Positions 16,337 through 24,115 of a DNA stretch of 57,289 nt are shown in pieces (within the stretch, counting starts at the first letter, position 1; every line of letters begins with the position of its first letter). The notes below the pieces were generated by a model that saw nothing but the letters and a program-made list of their open reading frames with translations, was not told the origin of the DNA and ran no database searches. The position numbers and the translations under genes were made by a program. This DNA comes from Jatrophihabitans sp. (lineage in GTDB: Bacteria; Actinomycetota; Actinomycetes; Mycobacteriales; Jatrophihabitantaceae): positions 1 through 57,289 of the forward strand of contig JAICIE010000008.1 of the NCBI GenBank assembly GCA_025924515.1. The letters run 5' to 3'.

Positions 16337-17314
16337 GTGACCGCCGTTCAAACCGAAACCGTGACCCGAGACCGGCTGCTCGAGATGCAGCGCCGGATGT
16401 GTGAGATTCGAGCCTTCGAGGACATCGTCAAGGACTGGTTCAGCCGCGCTCTGGTCCGAGGTAGCACCCACCTTTACCAGGGGCAGGAGGCCGTCGCGGT
16501 CGGCATCACGTCCGCGCTGCGCCGGGGCGACACCACGACATGTACGTACCGCGGCCATGGCACCGTCTTGGCGCAGGGCGCCCCTCTGGACAGATCCTTC
16601 GGCGAGATCCTCGGCAAGGCCAACGGCCTCTGTGGCGGCAAGGGAGGGTCGATGCACCTGGCCGACCTCAGCGTCGGCGCCCTCGGCTCGTTCGCCATCG
16701 TCGGCGCCCACCTGCCGATCAGCGTCGGCGCCGCGTGGGCTTCGCAATTGCTCGGGACCGGCGCTGTCAGCGCGACCTTCTTCGGTGACGGCGCAGCCAA
16801 CATCGGCACCTTCCATGAGGCGCTCAATCTCGCCGGTGTCTGGAAGCTGCCCGTGCTGTTCGTGCTGGAGAACAATCTGTACGGGGAGTACTCACCGATC
16901 ACCACGACAACCGCTAATCCCGAGCTCGTCGACCGGGCTGCGGCCTACGGGATGCCGGGACTGCGGGTCGACGGGAACGACGTAGTCGCCGTGTTTGATG
17001 CGGCCGCGAGCGCCGTCGCGCGAGGCCGCTCGGGGCAGGGGCCGACCCTCATCGAAGCAATGACCTATCGGCAGTCCGGGCACTCGCGCTCCGACCCGGC
17101 CAAGTACCGCCCCGCAGGTGAACTGGAGGGGTGGCTAGCACGCGACCCGCTCACAGTCGCCGAGCGGCGACTGCACGACATGGGCGTCGAAACGGCCGAA
17201 CTCGACCGATTGCGCGCCGACGCCGAGGCCAAGGTCCGGCGCGCCGCTGAGCGAGCACTGTCCTGGCCGGAGCCGAGACCAGAAGACCGATTCGAGGACC
17301 TGTGGGTGCACTGA
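16337..17314 (+). CDS. TPP-dependent 2-oxoacid (pyruvate/acetoin-type) dehydrogenase E1 component, alpha subunit
   Basis: A 325-aa E1 alpha. GTG 16337 has AGGAGA 5 bp upstream. The thiamine-diphosphate motif runs from GDG (150-152) to NN (179-180), and the phosphorylation-loop-like RQSGHSRSDPAKYR is present. The length and the GGKGGSMHL segment are typical of PDH/acetoin-dehydrogenase E1 alpha. It lies 17 bp after the LacI gene and overlaps the beta subunit start by one base. No E2 (lipoyl) or E3 gene follows, so the pair must borrow E2/E3 encoded elsewhere or act differently. Confidence 0.9.
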   Translation: MTAVQTETVTRDRLLEMQRRMCEIRAFEDIVKDWFSRALVRGSTHLYQGQEAVAVGITSALRRGDTTTCTYRGHGTVLAQGAPLDRSFGEILGKANGLCGGKGGSMHLADLSVGALGSFAIVGAHLPISVGAAWASQLLGTGAVSATFFGDGAANIGTFHEALNLAGVWKLPVLFVLENNLYGEYSPITTTTANPELVDRAAAYGMPGLRVDGNDVVAVFDAAASAVARGRSGQGPTLIEAMTYRQSGHSRSDPAKYRPAGELEGWLARDPLTVAERRLHDMGVETAELDRLRADAEAKVRRAAERALSWPEPRPEDRFEDLWVH

Positions 17315-18324
17315 TGACCACGACGATGACCGCTGCGGCCACAGTTGACATCAATTATCGGAAAGTGATCGCCCGTGCCCTAGCCGACGAGCTGGCGACC
17401 GACACGAAGGTCGTCTTCCTCGGCGAGGACGTCGGCGCGGCCGGGGGGGCGTTCAAGTCCACCGAAGGGTTGAAACAGCGCTTCGGCGACCGAGTTCGCG
17501 ACACACCCATCTCCGAGCAAGCGATCATCGGCGCTGCCGTGGGCGCCGCGCTCATGGGGCTTCGGCCAGTCGCGGAAATCATGTTCGCTGATTTCGCCGG
17601 GGTCTGCTTCGACCAGCTGGTCAACACCCTCGCGAAGTACCGGTACACGAGCGGCGGACAAGCACGCGTTCCCGTGACTGTCCGGATGGCCAACGGCGCC
17701 GGCGCCGGGTTCGGCCCGCAGCATTCGCAGCCGGCAGAGAATTGGTTCCTCAACATCCCCGGCCTGAAGATCGTCGTCCCCGGGACGGTGGAGGACATGT
17801 ACGGTCTGCTCCGATCGGCCATTCGGGACGACAACCCGGTGCTCGTCTTCGAGCACAAGAACCTGTTTGCCCTCAAGGGCCGAGTGCCGGCCGAGCCCGA
17901 TGACGCCTACCTCGTCCCGATCGGTGAGGCCGACGTCGTCCGCACCGGACAGGACGTCACCATCGTCGCAACCCAACAGATGCGCCACCGCGCGCTCGAA
18001 GCGGCGGATCAACTTGCAGCCACCGGCGTCACGGCCGAAGTTATCGATCCGCGCACCCTGGTTCCGTTCGATCTGAAGACCGTCGTGCAATCGCTGCGCA
18101 AGACCTCGCGACTGGTCGTCGTTCAGGAAGGACCTCCGGACGGTGGTTGGGGGGCGACGCTCATCGCATCCATCAGCTCCCACCACTTCGAGTTGCTCGA
18201 TGCGCCGCCGACCCTCATCGCCAGCGACCCCGTACCGGTGCCCTACTCGACGCCGATGGAGGACGCTTGGCTGCCCGATGCGTCGCGCATCGCAGCCGTC
18301 GTCCTGCAACTCGTCCGCTTCTGA
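17314..18324 (+). CDS. TPP-dependent 2-oxoacid dehydrogenase E1 component, beta subunit
   Basis: A 336-aa E1 beta, partner of the preceding subunit. ATG 17314 overlaps the alpha TGA; an in-frame GTG at 17302 is possible. Family features are VFLGEDVGAAGGAFKST, the conserved Glu/Gln region of TPISEQAIIGAAVGAALMG, EIMFADF, and the C-terminal transketolase fold with DPRTLVPFD. It closes the sugar-acid locus; 41 bp later the convergent sortase gene ends. The substrate is presumably a 2-oxo or diketo acid produced by the dehydratase/SDR steps (inference). Confidence 0.9.
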   Translation: MTTTMTAAATVDINYRKVIARALADELATDTKVVFLGEDVGAAGGAFKSTEGLKQRFGDRVRDTPISEQAIIGAAVGAALMGLRPVAEIMFADFAGVCFDQLVNTLAKYRYTSGGQARVPVTVRMANGAGAGFGPQHSQPAENWFLNIPGLKIVVPGTVEDMYGLLRSAIRDDNPVLVFEHKNLFALKGRVPAEPDDAYLVPIGEADVVRTGQDVTIVATQQMRHRALEAADQLAATGVTAEVIDPRTLVPFDLKTVVQSLRKTSRLVVVQEGPPDGGWGATLIASISSHHFELLDAPPTLIASDPVPVPYSTPMEDAWLPDASRIAAVVLQLVRF

Positions 18325-18365
18325 TCGGGCTGGGACACCGAGGCGCTGGCGCCGCGGGGCACGGT

Positions 18366-19049
18366 CTACTGCGCTGCCTCATGCGGGGGTGCGGCGAAGG
18401 CGACGACGTTATCCAGGTAGCTGCCGGTGTCGCGGTCGAACGGGCCGCCGCAGGTGATCAGGACGAGCCGGGGTGGACCGTCGGGGGCGAACAGGTCCGC
18501 CGGCAGCCCGCCGGTCTTGGGGTAGATGCGGCGTCCGGTGACGACGTAGCTGTGCCGGGTCCCGGCCGGGGTGGTGATGACGAGCCGGTCGCCGGCTCTC
18601 AGGTCGGTGAGGTGGAAGAGCGCGCCGGGGCCGGTCGCTGCGGAGTCGACGTGCCCGTCGAGCACGACCGACCCGGTCGGCGAGCCGGCGAGGGCGCTCG
18701 CCGACCACCAGCCGACCCGTGCGGGGTCTGCGGGCACATCGAGGATGCCGTCGTTGACGTCGACCGGCACCACCGTGGCCCGGATCTGCAGTGCGGGAAT
18801 CCTCAGCAGGGCGGGCACTCCGGGCGGCACCGGCGATGGCGTCGCCGGACGCGAAGCCCGGCCCGCCGGTCGAGTGACTGGCGCCGGCGGTGCCGTGGCG
18901 GCGCGGGTGGGCGGTGCCACAGTGGACCCGAACGCGCCGGGTACCGGGCGGTCGCGAGCGAGTTCGGCACCGGCGGTGACCAGCACCGCCACGCCGAGCA
19001 GTGCCATCACCAGCGGCACCGCCCGCCATCGCCCATGCCTCGGTGACAT
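18366..19049 (-). CDS. class F sortase
   Basis: A 227-aa membrane-anchored transpeptidase. An N-terminal transmembrane segment (11-27) and a Pro/Ala/Thr-rich stalk (40-78) precede the sortase barrel. The catalytic triad is visible as His133 (LDGHVDS), Cys200 (LITCGG) and Arg206 (FDRDTG). Short class F (actinobacterial) sortases have this size and layout. It is the second gene of a two-gene leftward unit, 16 bp after an exported protein with a C-terminal membrane anchor that is its probable substrate. Confidence 0.92.
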   Translation of the reverse strand: MSPRHGRWRAVPLVMALLGVAVLVTAGAELARDRPVPGAFGSTVAPPTRAATAPPAPVTRPAGRASRPATPSPVPPGVPALLRIPALQIRATVVPVDVNDGILDVPADPARVGWWSASALAGSPTGSVVLDGHVDSAATGPGALFHLTDLRAGDRLVITTPAGTRHSYVVTGRRIYPKTGGLPADLFAPDGPPRLVLITCGGPFDRDTGSYLDNVVAFAAPPHEAAQ

Positions 19050-19065
19050 TGGAGCGTGCCGCCGG

Positions 19066-19587
19066 TCAGCGTCGCGCGTGCCGCCACGCCAGGCCGGCGC
19101 AGCCGGTGAGGAGCAGCATTGCGCCGAGCCCGGCGAGCAGCAGCTGTCCGTGTTCGCTGCCCGGGCTGGTGCTGGCCGCTTGGCCGCCCGACCCGGCTGG
19201 CACGGCGGTCGGCGTGCCGGAGGCGGCGGTGACGGTGACCCTCACCGTGATGCCGAGGTTCCCGCCGCCGCAGCGCGCGGTGACGTCATAGCTGCCGGGA
19301 GCGGTGCTGGACGGGATCTTGGCGGTCACCGAGAAGGCTCCGGCAGCATCGGTGGTGAACGGCACCGCGCCGACGCCGGCGAACTCGTGCGTCGCGTCGT
19401 GGAGGAATGCGTGCGAGATCGCGAACCCTTGGGTGTTGGACTCGCAACTGCCAGTTACCTGCACCGATCCGCCGGCCGGCACGGACGACGGCGTGACATG
19501 CAACGTCGCCGGCGCTGCGGCTCCCGCGGGCGTCGCGAGGCACAGCCCTGCGAACAGTGCGATCGACAGGATGAGAACTTTGCGCAT
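19066..19587 (-). CDS. exported protein with C-terminal anchor, probable sortase partner
   Basis: A 173-aa protein starting at the ATG of 19585-19587, preceded by GGGAGAGG. The signal peptide (MRKVLILSIALFAGL, cleavage near AGAAAPA) leads into an Ig-like domain of about 100 residues with two Cys (GSCESN and ARCGGG) likely to form a disulfide. A Ser/Gly linker, a C-terminal hydrophobic helix (LLLAGLGAMLLLTGCAG) and a basic tail (WRHARR) follow. This is the layout of a sortase substrate, but no LPXTG or LAXTG pentapeptide precedes the helix; the region reads ASTSPGSEHG. It could be a membrane-anchored partner or carry a non-standard signal. Confidence 0.75.
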   Translation of the reverse strand: MRKVLILSIALFAGLCLATPAGAAAPATLHVTPSSVPAGGSVQVTGSCESNTQGFAISHAFLHDATHEFAGVGAVPFTTDAAGAFSVTAKIPSSTAPGSYDVTARCGGGNLGITVRVTVTAASGTPTAVPAGSGGQAASTSPGSEHGQLLLAGLGAMLLLTGCAGLAWRHARR

Positions 19588-19743
19588 TAGGGGCCTCTCC
19601 CGTAGCAGGAATACCTCCCTAGCAGACACTTTCGCGGCCGGCCCTGTTGCGGCTCGGAGATCAACGTCGGGTCGAACCTCAGGCACCCTGCAAGAGCTGA
19701 GCCTCACCCGCCGCTCGGGGCGAACAGTGCCGAGCTGGGCGCG

Positions 19744-19842
19744 CTACTGCTCCTCGTCGTCGGAGACGACGGCCTCGCACGTCCAGCAGCGCCAGCACAC
19801 CCGCGTGACGTCCTGCCCGTCGCGGCGGGTGAAGACCTGCAC
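19744..19842 (-). CDS. possible 32-aa Cys/Trp-rich small protein
   Basis: A short leftward frame from a GTG at 19840-19842 to a TAG at 19744 encodes a peptide ending in RVCWRCWTCEAVVSDDEEQ. The CWRCWTC cluster with an acidic tail looks like half of a zinc ribbon, and the sequence seems less random than neighbouring frames. No clear ribosome binding site is seen, and a longer parent protein may have been lost. Low certainty. Confidence 0.22.
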   Translation of the reverse strand: MQVFTRRDGQDVTRVCWRCWTCEAVVSDDEEQ

Positions 19843-20284
19843 GTTTGGCGGCCGAAGAGGGTGCCCGTTTCGGGCAGAGCGTCGGCGCGATCACCTCGAC
19901 CTCACTCCCGCCGCCGGTCGTTCGGGCGGGCATGCCAATCAGTCCGACACGGGCGACCGACACGGCCTTCGATGTTTGCGCCTGCGGCCGACGGGGGTGC
20001 CGGCCGCAGGCTAATTCACCTGTCACAAAACCGCCCGCCCGGGGAGTAAAGCCCCCTGCAGGACGACGGTGCTGCGGACAGTACTCGAAGAGGCCGACGG
20101 CCAAGGCGAACAACCCGACCTCGGCGCCGGTTCCATGTAATGACCCCCGCGCCCCCCGGGAGCCAACCGATGACTGCCGTCCTCGACATCCGTAGGGAGG
20201 CCGAGCTGCAGCTCAACGACCCCTCTGCGCCCCCGTTGATCGGCTCCGGCAAGCCCGAGATTGACGGATCGAGCCGTTGTTTGG
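19843..20284. other. intergenic, no convincing gene
   Basis: About 440 bases. A rightward frame starting at ATG 20170 (MTAVLDIRREAELQLNDPSA) looks protein-like for some 35 codons and then runs into the hairpin at 20285, so it may be the N-terminus of a truncated gene. Otherwise nothing is recognised. Confidence 0.35.
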
Positions 20285-20311
20285 GCGCCGCGCCGGTGTG
20301 CGGCGCGGCGC
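20285..20311. terminator. perfect 11-bp GC stem-loop
   Basis: GCGCCGCGCCG, loop GTGTG, then CGGCGCGGCGC. The stem is perfect and entirely G/C. It lies just past the stop of the integrase relic and about 170 bp beyond the cupredoxin gene, so it could terminate leftward transcription. Confidence 0.5.
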
Positions 20312-20319
20312 GGTCTGGT

Positions 20320-20481
20320 TTAGCGGGCGGCGCCGGCGAGGCAGGAGGCAACGATGTAGGTGGCGTGCCGGTCGAGCGATGCGCGGGCGCGGTCGTAGTG
20401 CATCGTGGTTCTGGGGTCGGCGTGCCAGGCTGCTTCTTGGACGTCCCGGAGCGGGACGACGGCCTGATCTTGGGCGCGTCA
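20320..20481 (-). pseudogene. tyrosine recombinase/integrase C-terminal relic
   Basis: The leftward frame directly after the cupredoxin stop encodes VVPLRDVQEAAWHADPRTT, MHYDRARASLDRHATYIV and a final AGAAR. This matches the C-terminal box of phage-type tyrosine integrases (family pattern: LRDVQEAAGHADPRTTxxYDRAR), including the nucleophile Tyr in TMHYDRAR and a Trp in place of the usual Gly of AGH. The rest of the integrase is absent and the frame has no start, so it is a fragment left by a past integration or rearrangement. Confidence 0.75.
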
Positions 20482-20904
20482 GCTGACCGTGATGTGGGCG
20501 TCCATACCCCGCTGCTTATGGCCGTCGACTGGGCACCAAATCTCGTAGGAGCCCTTCTGCAACGTTACGGTGAGGGTCGCCGACTGGCCGTGGTTGATGT
20601 TGGGAGTAGACCGGTCCTTGACGCCGGGGCCGTTGATCTCCAGTGCATGCGTACTTGCTCCGGCGTCCTTCGCCTCGAACGTGTAGGTGCCGGGCCTGAA
20701 GCTGGTACGACTCAGGGCGATTTTGTACTCGGTCTCGGTGGCAACCACAGTCGTCCCGGATCCTCGGCCACCGCCGCTTGACGCCGCGCTGATGGTGGGC
20801 GCCGCTTTCCCGCCGGACGAACTGCAGCCTGCGAGCACCGCCGCCGAGAGAATCCCTGCCAGTCCCGGCGCCAGCAGGGCGGTGGCGGCGACGCGTGGAC
20901 GCAT
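20479..20904 (-). CDS. cupredoxin-domain lipoprotein (plastocyanin-like)
   Basis: A 141-aa exported blue-copper-type protein. The ATG at 20902-20904 has GAGGAG 5 bp upstream. The lipobox AVLAGC gives lipidated Cys27. After a Ser/Gly linker, the type 1 copper ligands are all present: His86 (STHALEI), Cys124, His129 and Met134 in WCPVDGHKQRGM. It likely carries electrons or copper at the outer face of the membrane. It is divergent from the exported His-rich protein at 21167, which suggests a shared regulatory region. Confidence 0.9.
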   Translation of the reverse strand: MRPRVAATALLAPGLAGILSAAVLAGCSSSGGKAAPTISAASSGGGRGSGTTVVATETEYKIALSRTSFRPGTYTFEAKDAGASTHALEINGPGVKDRSTPNINHGQSATLTVTLQKGSYEIWCPVDGHKQRGMDAHITVS

Positions 20905-21166
20905 TGCGACTCCTCGGGTCGGCACGGAGGCTCCGTCCGGGCCTGTCCTGTGGAAGACGTCGCGGATCCGTTGATGGTTCAACCCTGCGGCAAACCGCCC
21001 TCCCGGCGGGCGACAGGGATCCTGGCGCTGGCCCTGCGCGCGAACGGCTCGTAAGAATCGCGCGTCCGGCGACACCAACACGGACGGACCCTCTCGACGC
21101 CCCATCGTCGAAGCCCGTCGAACGAGCGCAACGGGGCGCTGGGACACGACCCGGACAGGAGCCGCC

Positions 21167-21865
21167 ATGTCCATCACCGCCGTCCGGCGCATCCCGCCGC
21201 GCCTGCTCTTCACCGTTGTCCTCTCCGCCGCCGTGCTTGTCGGCGGCAGCCTCGCAGCCGGCGCGGTAAGCACCTCGTCGCACGTCGGAACCGCCGCACA
21301 CAGCATGGAGCATCGGGGCCTCAACGCGCAGCAATTGGCGTTCCACGATCACATGCGCAAGCTGTGGGAGGACCACATCACCTGGACCCGGCTGGCCATC
21401 GTCACCTTCGCTGCCGGGTCAGCGGGGTTTCCCGCCACGGCGGAGCGACTGCTCGACAACCAAGACGACATCGGTGCCGCGATCGCGGCGTTCTTCGGCA
21501 CCAGAGCCGGTGACGACCTGGCCGCGCTGCTGCACGACCACATCACACTGGCCGTCGCCATCCTCCAAGCGGCCAAGGACGGCGACAGTGCGGCCTTCAA
21601 GGCCGCCCAGGGGAAGTGGTACGCCAACGCCAACGCCATCGCCGACTTCCTCGCGAGCATCAACCCGCGGTTCTGGCCAGACGATGTCATGCGCGCGGAC
21701 ATGAAGGTGCACCTCGACGAGACGCTCACGGAGGCCGCCGACGAACTCGCCGGCCACTACGCGGCCAGCGCTCGGGACTACGAGGCCGTCCACCACCACA
21801 TCCTCGCGATGGCCGACATGCTCAGCAGCGGCATCATCGAGCGCTTCCCCGCCGCGTTCCGTTGA
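21167..21865 (+). CDS. exported/membrane-anchored helical protein of unknown function, His-rich
   Basis: A 232-aa protein with ACAGGAG upstream of ATG 21167. One N-terminal hydrophobic helix (12-33) acts as signal or anchor; the rest is predicted helical and free of Cys. Conserved-looking motifs are HDHMRKLWEDHITWTR, LLDNQDDIGAAI, ALLHDHITLAV and VHHHILAMADMLS. Similar proteins are widespread in Gram-positive bacteria and sometimes labelled glycosyltransferase without support. The spacing of His and acidic residues on helices suggests a metal-binding four-helix bundle (inference), which would fit the divergent copper protein. Confidence 0.7.
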   Translation: MSITAVRRIPPRLLFTVVLSAAVLVGGSLAAGAVSTSSHVGTAAHSMEHRGLNAQQLAFHDHMRKLWEDHITWTRLAIVTFAAGSAGFPATAERLLDNQDDIGAAIAAFFGTRAGDDLAALLHDHITLAVAILQAAKDGDSAAFKAAQGKWYANANAIADFLASINPRFWPDDVMRADMKVHLDETLTEAADELAGHYAASARDYEAVHHHILAMADMLSSGIIERFPAAFR

Positions 21866-21984
21866 GCCGCGCATGTCGATAAGCGAGGCCAAGCGGGCGC
21901 TGAGTCGCGGGCTCGCCGGGCCCTACAGCCACCCGGGGTTAGTGGCTCGCCGCGGAAGAATCACGCCGGGACGGCACCGGTACC

Positions 21985-22160
21985 CGGGTTCCCGCGCCGG
22001 TGATCTTCGGCCATTTTCTCATCGCGGCAACCGGCCTGGTGCTGTGGATGGTCTACGTCGCCGCCCGCAGCCCGCCGTCGGCTGCACCGCGTTCGTCCTG
22101 CTGCTCAAGGTCGCGGCTTTGGACTGGTTGGCTCACCAGCGCTGGGATGCGAAAAGTTGC
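21985..22160 (+). pseudogene. frameshifted membrane-protein fragment
   Basis: The peptide VIFGHFLIAATGLVLWMVYV reads in one frame from about 21999. After roughly 22070 the natural continuation (AVGCTAFVLLLKVAALDWLA) is found in another frame. Both halves look like consecutive transmembrane helices of one small membrane protein. The 3' end overlaps the antisense tail of the acyltransferase gene. No family is named. Confidence 0.55.
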
Positions 22161-23426
22161 TCTGGTGGCGGTCAGAATGTGACCGCACCGGGTCCGGCTA
22201 CTCAGTGCCGCGCGAAGCGGCCGCCATCCACGGTGTCGTTGGAACGGAAGCTCAAACGCGGCGGCGAACAGCCGGGCGAAGCACACCGTTGTCGGCACGA
22301 GCAGAGCGGTCAGAACGAGGAACGTGGGGGTCCCGGGAGGTATCCGGCCCAGCACCAGCCCGTACGACACTGCGATCACGATGGGCGCGTGCGTCAGGTA
22401 GAGGCTGTACGAGAACGAGCCGAGGCTGCGCAGCGGTCGAGCCTCCAGGACGCGCACGAGCATTCCGGGACGGGAGGTTGCAATCGCAACCAGGAAACAT
22501 CCGATCGCCGGACTCCAGGCGAGGTCGACCCAGAACAGGTGCTCGTTCGTCCAGGTCGACCCCTTTCCCGCGATCAACGCGGCGACCGGCGCGGCCGCGG
22601 CGAGCGCGTACCAATTCCATGGCTGCGACCGCAGACGGTCGCCTGCTGACAAGACTCCGGCCGACAGCAGGCCGATGGCGAACAGAACCGCCAGGTCGGG
22701 GGTGAACTTGATGAGCGCCGCGTTGAAAACAGGCGCGTGTGGTGCCAACACCCCGATCGACACCGCGACCGCGACCACGGTTTGGACCATCCCCAAGGAA
22801 CCCAGCCGCCGCACAAGGAGCAGCAACAGCGGGAGCAGGACGTACAGCTGGGCCTCGACGGCGATTGACCAAAACGCGCGGTTCGGGCTGCCCGCAGCGA
22901 CCGCGTCCTGCATCAGCAGGCCGTAGACGACGACGGACTTCCGATCGGGTACGACCCAGCCGGGCTGTGCCACCACGCACCAGGTCATCATCAGGCTGAA
23001 CGCGAGTGCCGCCCAGTACGGTGGCAGGATCCGCCAGGCACGTCGTCGGGCGAAGTTCGCCACCGAGCGCAGCCGCCACTCCGACTGGGCGGGGGCCAGG
23101 CCCAGCGAGAATCCGGACAGCGCGATGAATAGCGCCACCGGGAACCTCCCGTAGATGAATCCGGCCGCCCAGAACGGTGCGTGGTCGACCGGAAACCCGG
23201 GCCACGCGCGCAAGAAGATGTGGTTCATGACGACGAACAGAGCGGCCGCCCCACGGATCCCGTTCAGCCCCGGAATCTTCGTCGAACCGGGACTCGGCGG
23301 CACAGGCACGGCCGCCCGCGCTGGTGCCGCCGGCGCGCGCGACACCGGCCCGGTGCGACACACCGTGGCCCGGCACGGCAGCGACGTCAACTTTCCCGGA
23401 CCGCGGGCCGTTCGGTCACGCGTCAT
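22053..23426 (-). CDS. acyltransferase family 3 membrane protein
   Basis: A 457-aa integral membrane O-acyltransferase that would transfer acyl groups to a surface or secreted glycan. The ATG at 23424-23426 is in frame, but a start nearer residue 50 is possible. The domain begins at IPGLNGIRGAAALFVVMNHI, with the His of VMNHIF in the usual catalytic position, then FPVALFIALSGFSL and RRRAWRILPPYWAAL. About ten hydrophobic segments follow, ending with SFSYSLYLTHAP. The final 45 or so residues, after about CGHILTATR, are low-complexity and antisense to the membrane-protein relic, so the original stop may have been lost. Confidence 0.88.
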   Translation of the reverse strand: MTRDRTARGPGKLTSLPCRATVCRTGPVSRAPAAPARAAVPVPPSPGSTKIPGLNGIRGAAALFVVMNHIFLRAWPGFPVDHAPFWAAGFIYGRFPVALFIALSGFSLGLAPAQSEWRLRSVANFARRRAWRILPPYWAALAFSLMMTWCVVAQPGWVVPDRKSVVVYGLLMQDAVAAGSPNRAFWSIAVEAQLYVLLPLLLLLVRRLGSLGMVQTVVAVAVSIGVLAPHAPVFNAALIKFTPDLAVLFAIGLLSAGVLSAGDRLRSQPWNWYALAAAAPVAALIAGKGSTWTNEHLFWVDLAWSPAIGCFLVAIATSRPGMLVRVLEARPLRSLGSFSYSLYLTHAPIVIAVSYGLVLGRIPPGTPTFLVLTALLVPTTVCFARLFAAAFELPFQRHRGWRPLRAALSSRTRCGHILTATRATFRIPALVSQPVQSRDLEQQDERGAADGGLRAAT

Positions 23427-23800
23427 CCGACCGGGCCGTCCCCGACGGTGGCGCCGTCGGAGACCTCCGCCCGCCCGGCACGATCGGACCCGTCCGCTCG
23501 GCCGGGCCAGGGCGGTGCGCACATCCGGTTCTACGCGCAACGCAGCCGCATAGTTCAGCTCCCCTTCTTGAAGAAGCGGGCGACGCAGGCAGCGTACGGC
23601 CAACAGGTGCGCGCCCGCATTCGGTTGGAAGCAGGACGGGATCGCCGCGCTCGCCGCCGACTCCTTCGCCGATTCCTTCGCCACCGGAGGAGGTGGCAGA
23701 GAAGGTGGGGCGGAGGCGCGACGCCTCCCACGCCGCCCATCCAGTTGTGACCTGATTCGACGGCCGTCGTCGGGTGCGTCAGAGGTCATCCAGGGGCGTG
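23427..23800. other. intergenic, no gene seen
   Basis: About 370 bases upstream of the acyltransferase. Pro/Arg-rich frames occur on both strands but none has a start site or known fold. It presumably contains the acyltransferase promoter. Confidence 0.4.
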
Positions 23801-23914
23801 GTGTCCCCGGCCGCGCCGTCAGGCGGGGCGACGCTCAACGTCAAGGGGTCCAACTCGGGCCTGACGGTGCCCAGCACCGTCTCGATCAGCGGCGGATCGT
23901 CCTTCGGACAGTGA
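23801..23914 (+). pseudogene. fragment resembling a secreted beta-sandwich repeat protein
   Basis: Thirty-seven codons before a TGA (23912-23914) read APSGGATLNVKGSNSGLTVP followed by STVSISGGSS. This resembles the GGATV-L-SSNS---TVPSSVTV repeats of actinobacterial surface proteins. There is no signal peptide, and the frame is too short to be a gene. Tentative. Confidence 0.35.
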
Positions 23915-24115
23915 TCGAATGTCTGCTCGAAGACACCGAGCCGGAGCGGAGTGCCGATAAACGCATCGCAAGATGGCTCCGATCAGCGAGAAAACAGTCA
24001 AAAAACCACCTCACCAACGTGTCGTCCCATTGGCGCCGCCGACCGCACTTCCGCTGCTGTCTGATCCGAGCGTGGCAGGGACACAACCAGATTCCTTATC
24101 GCTATCGTGAGACCG

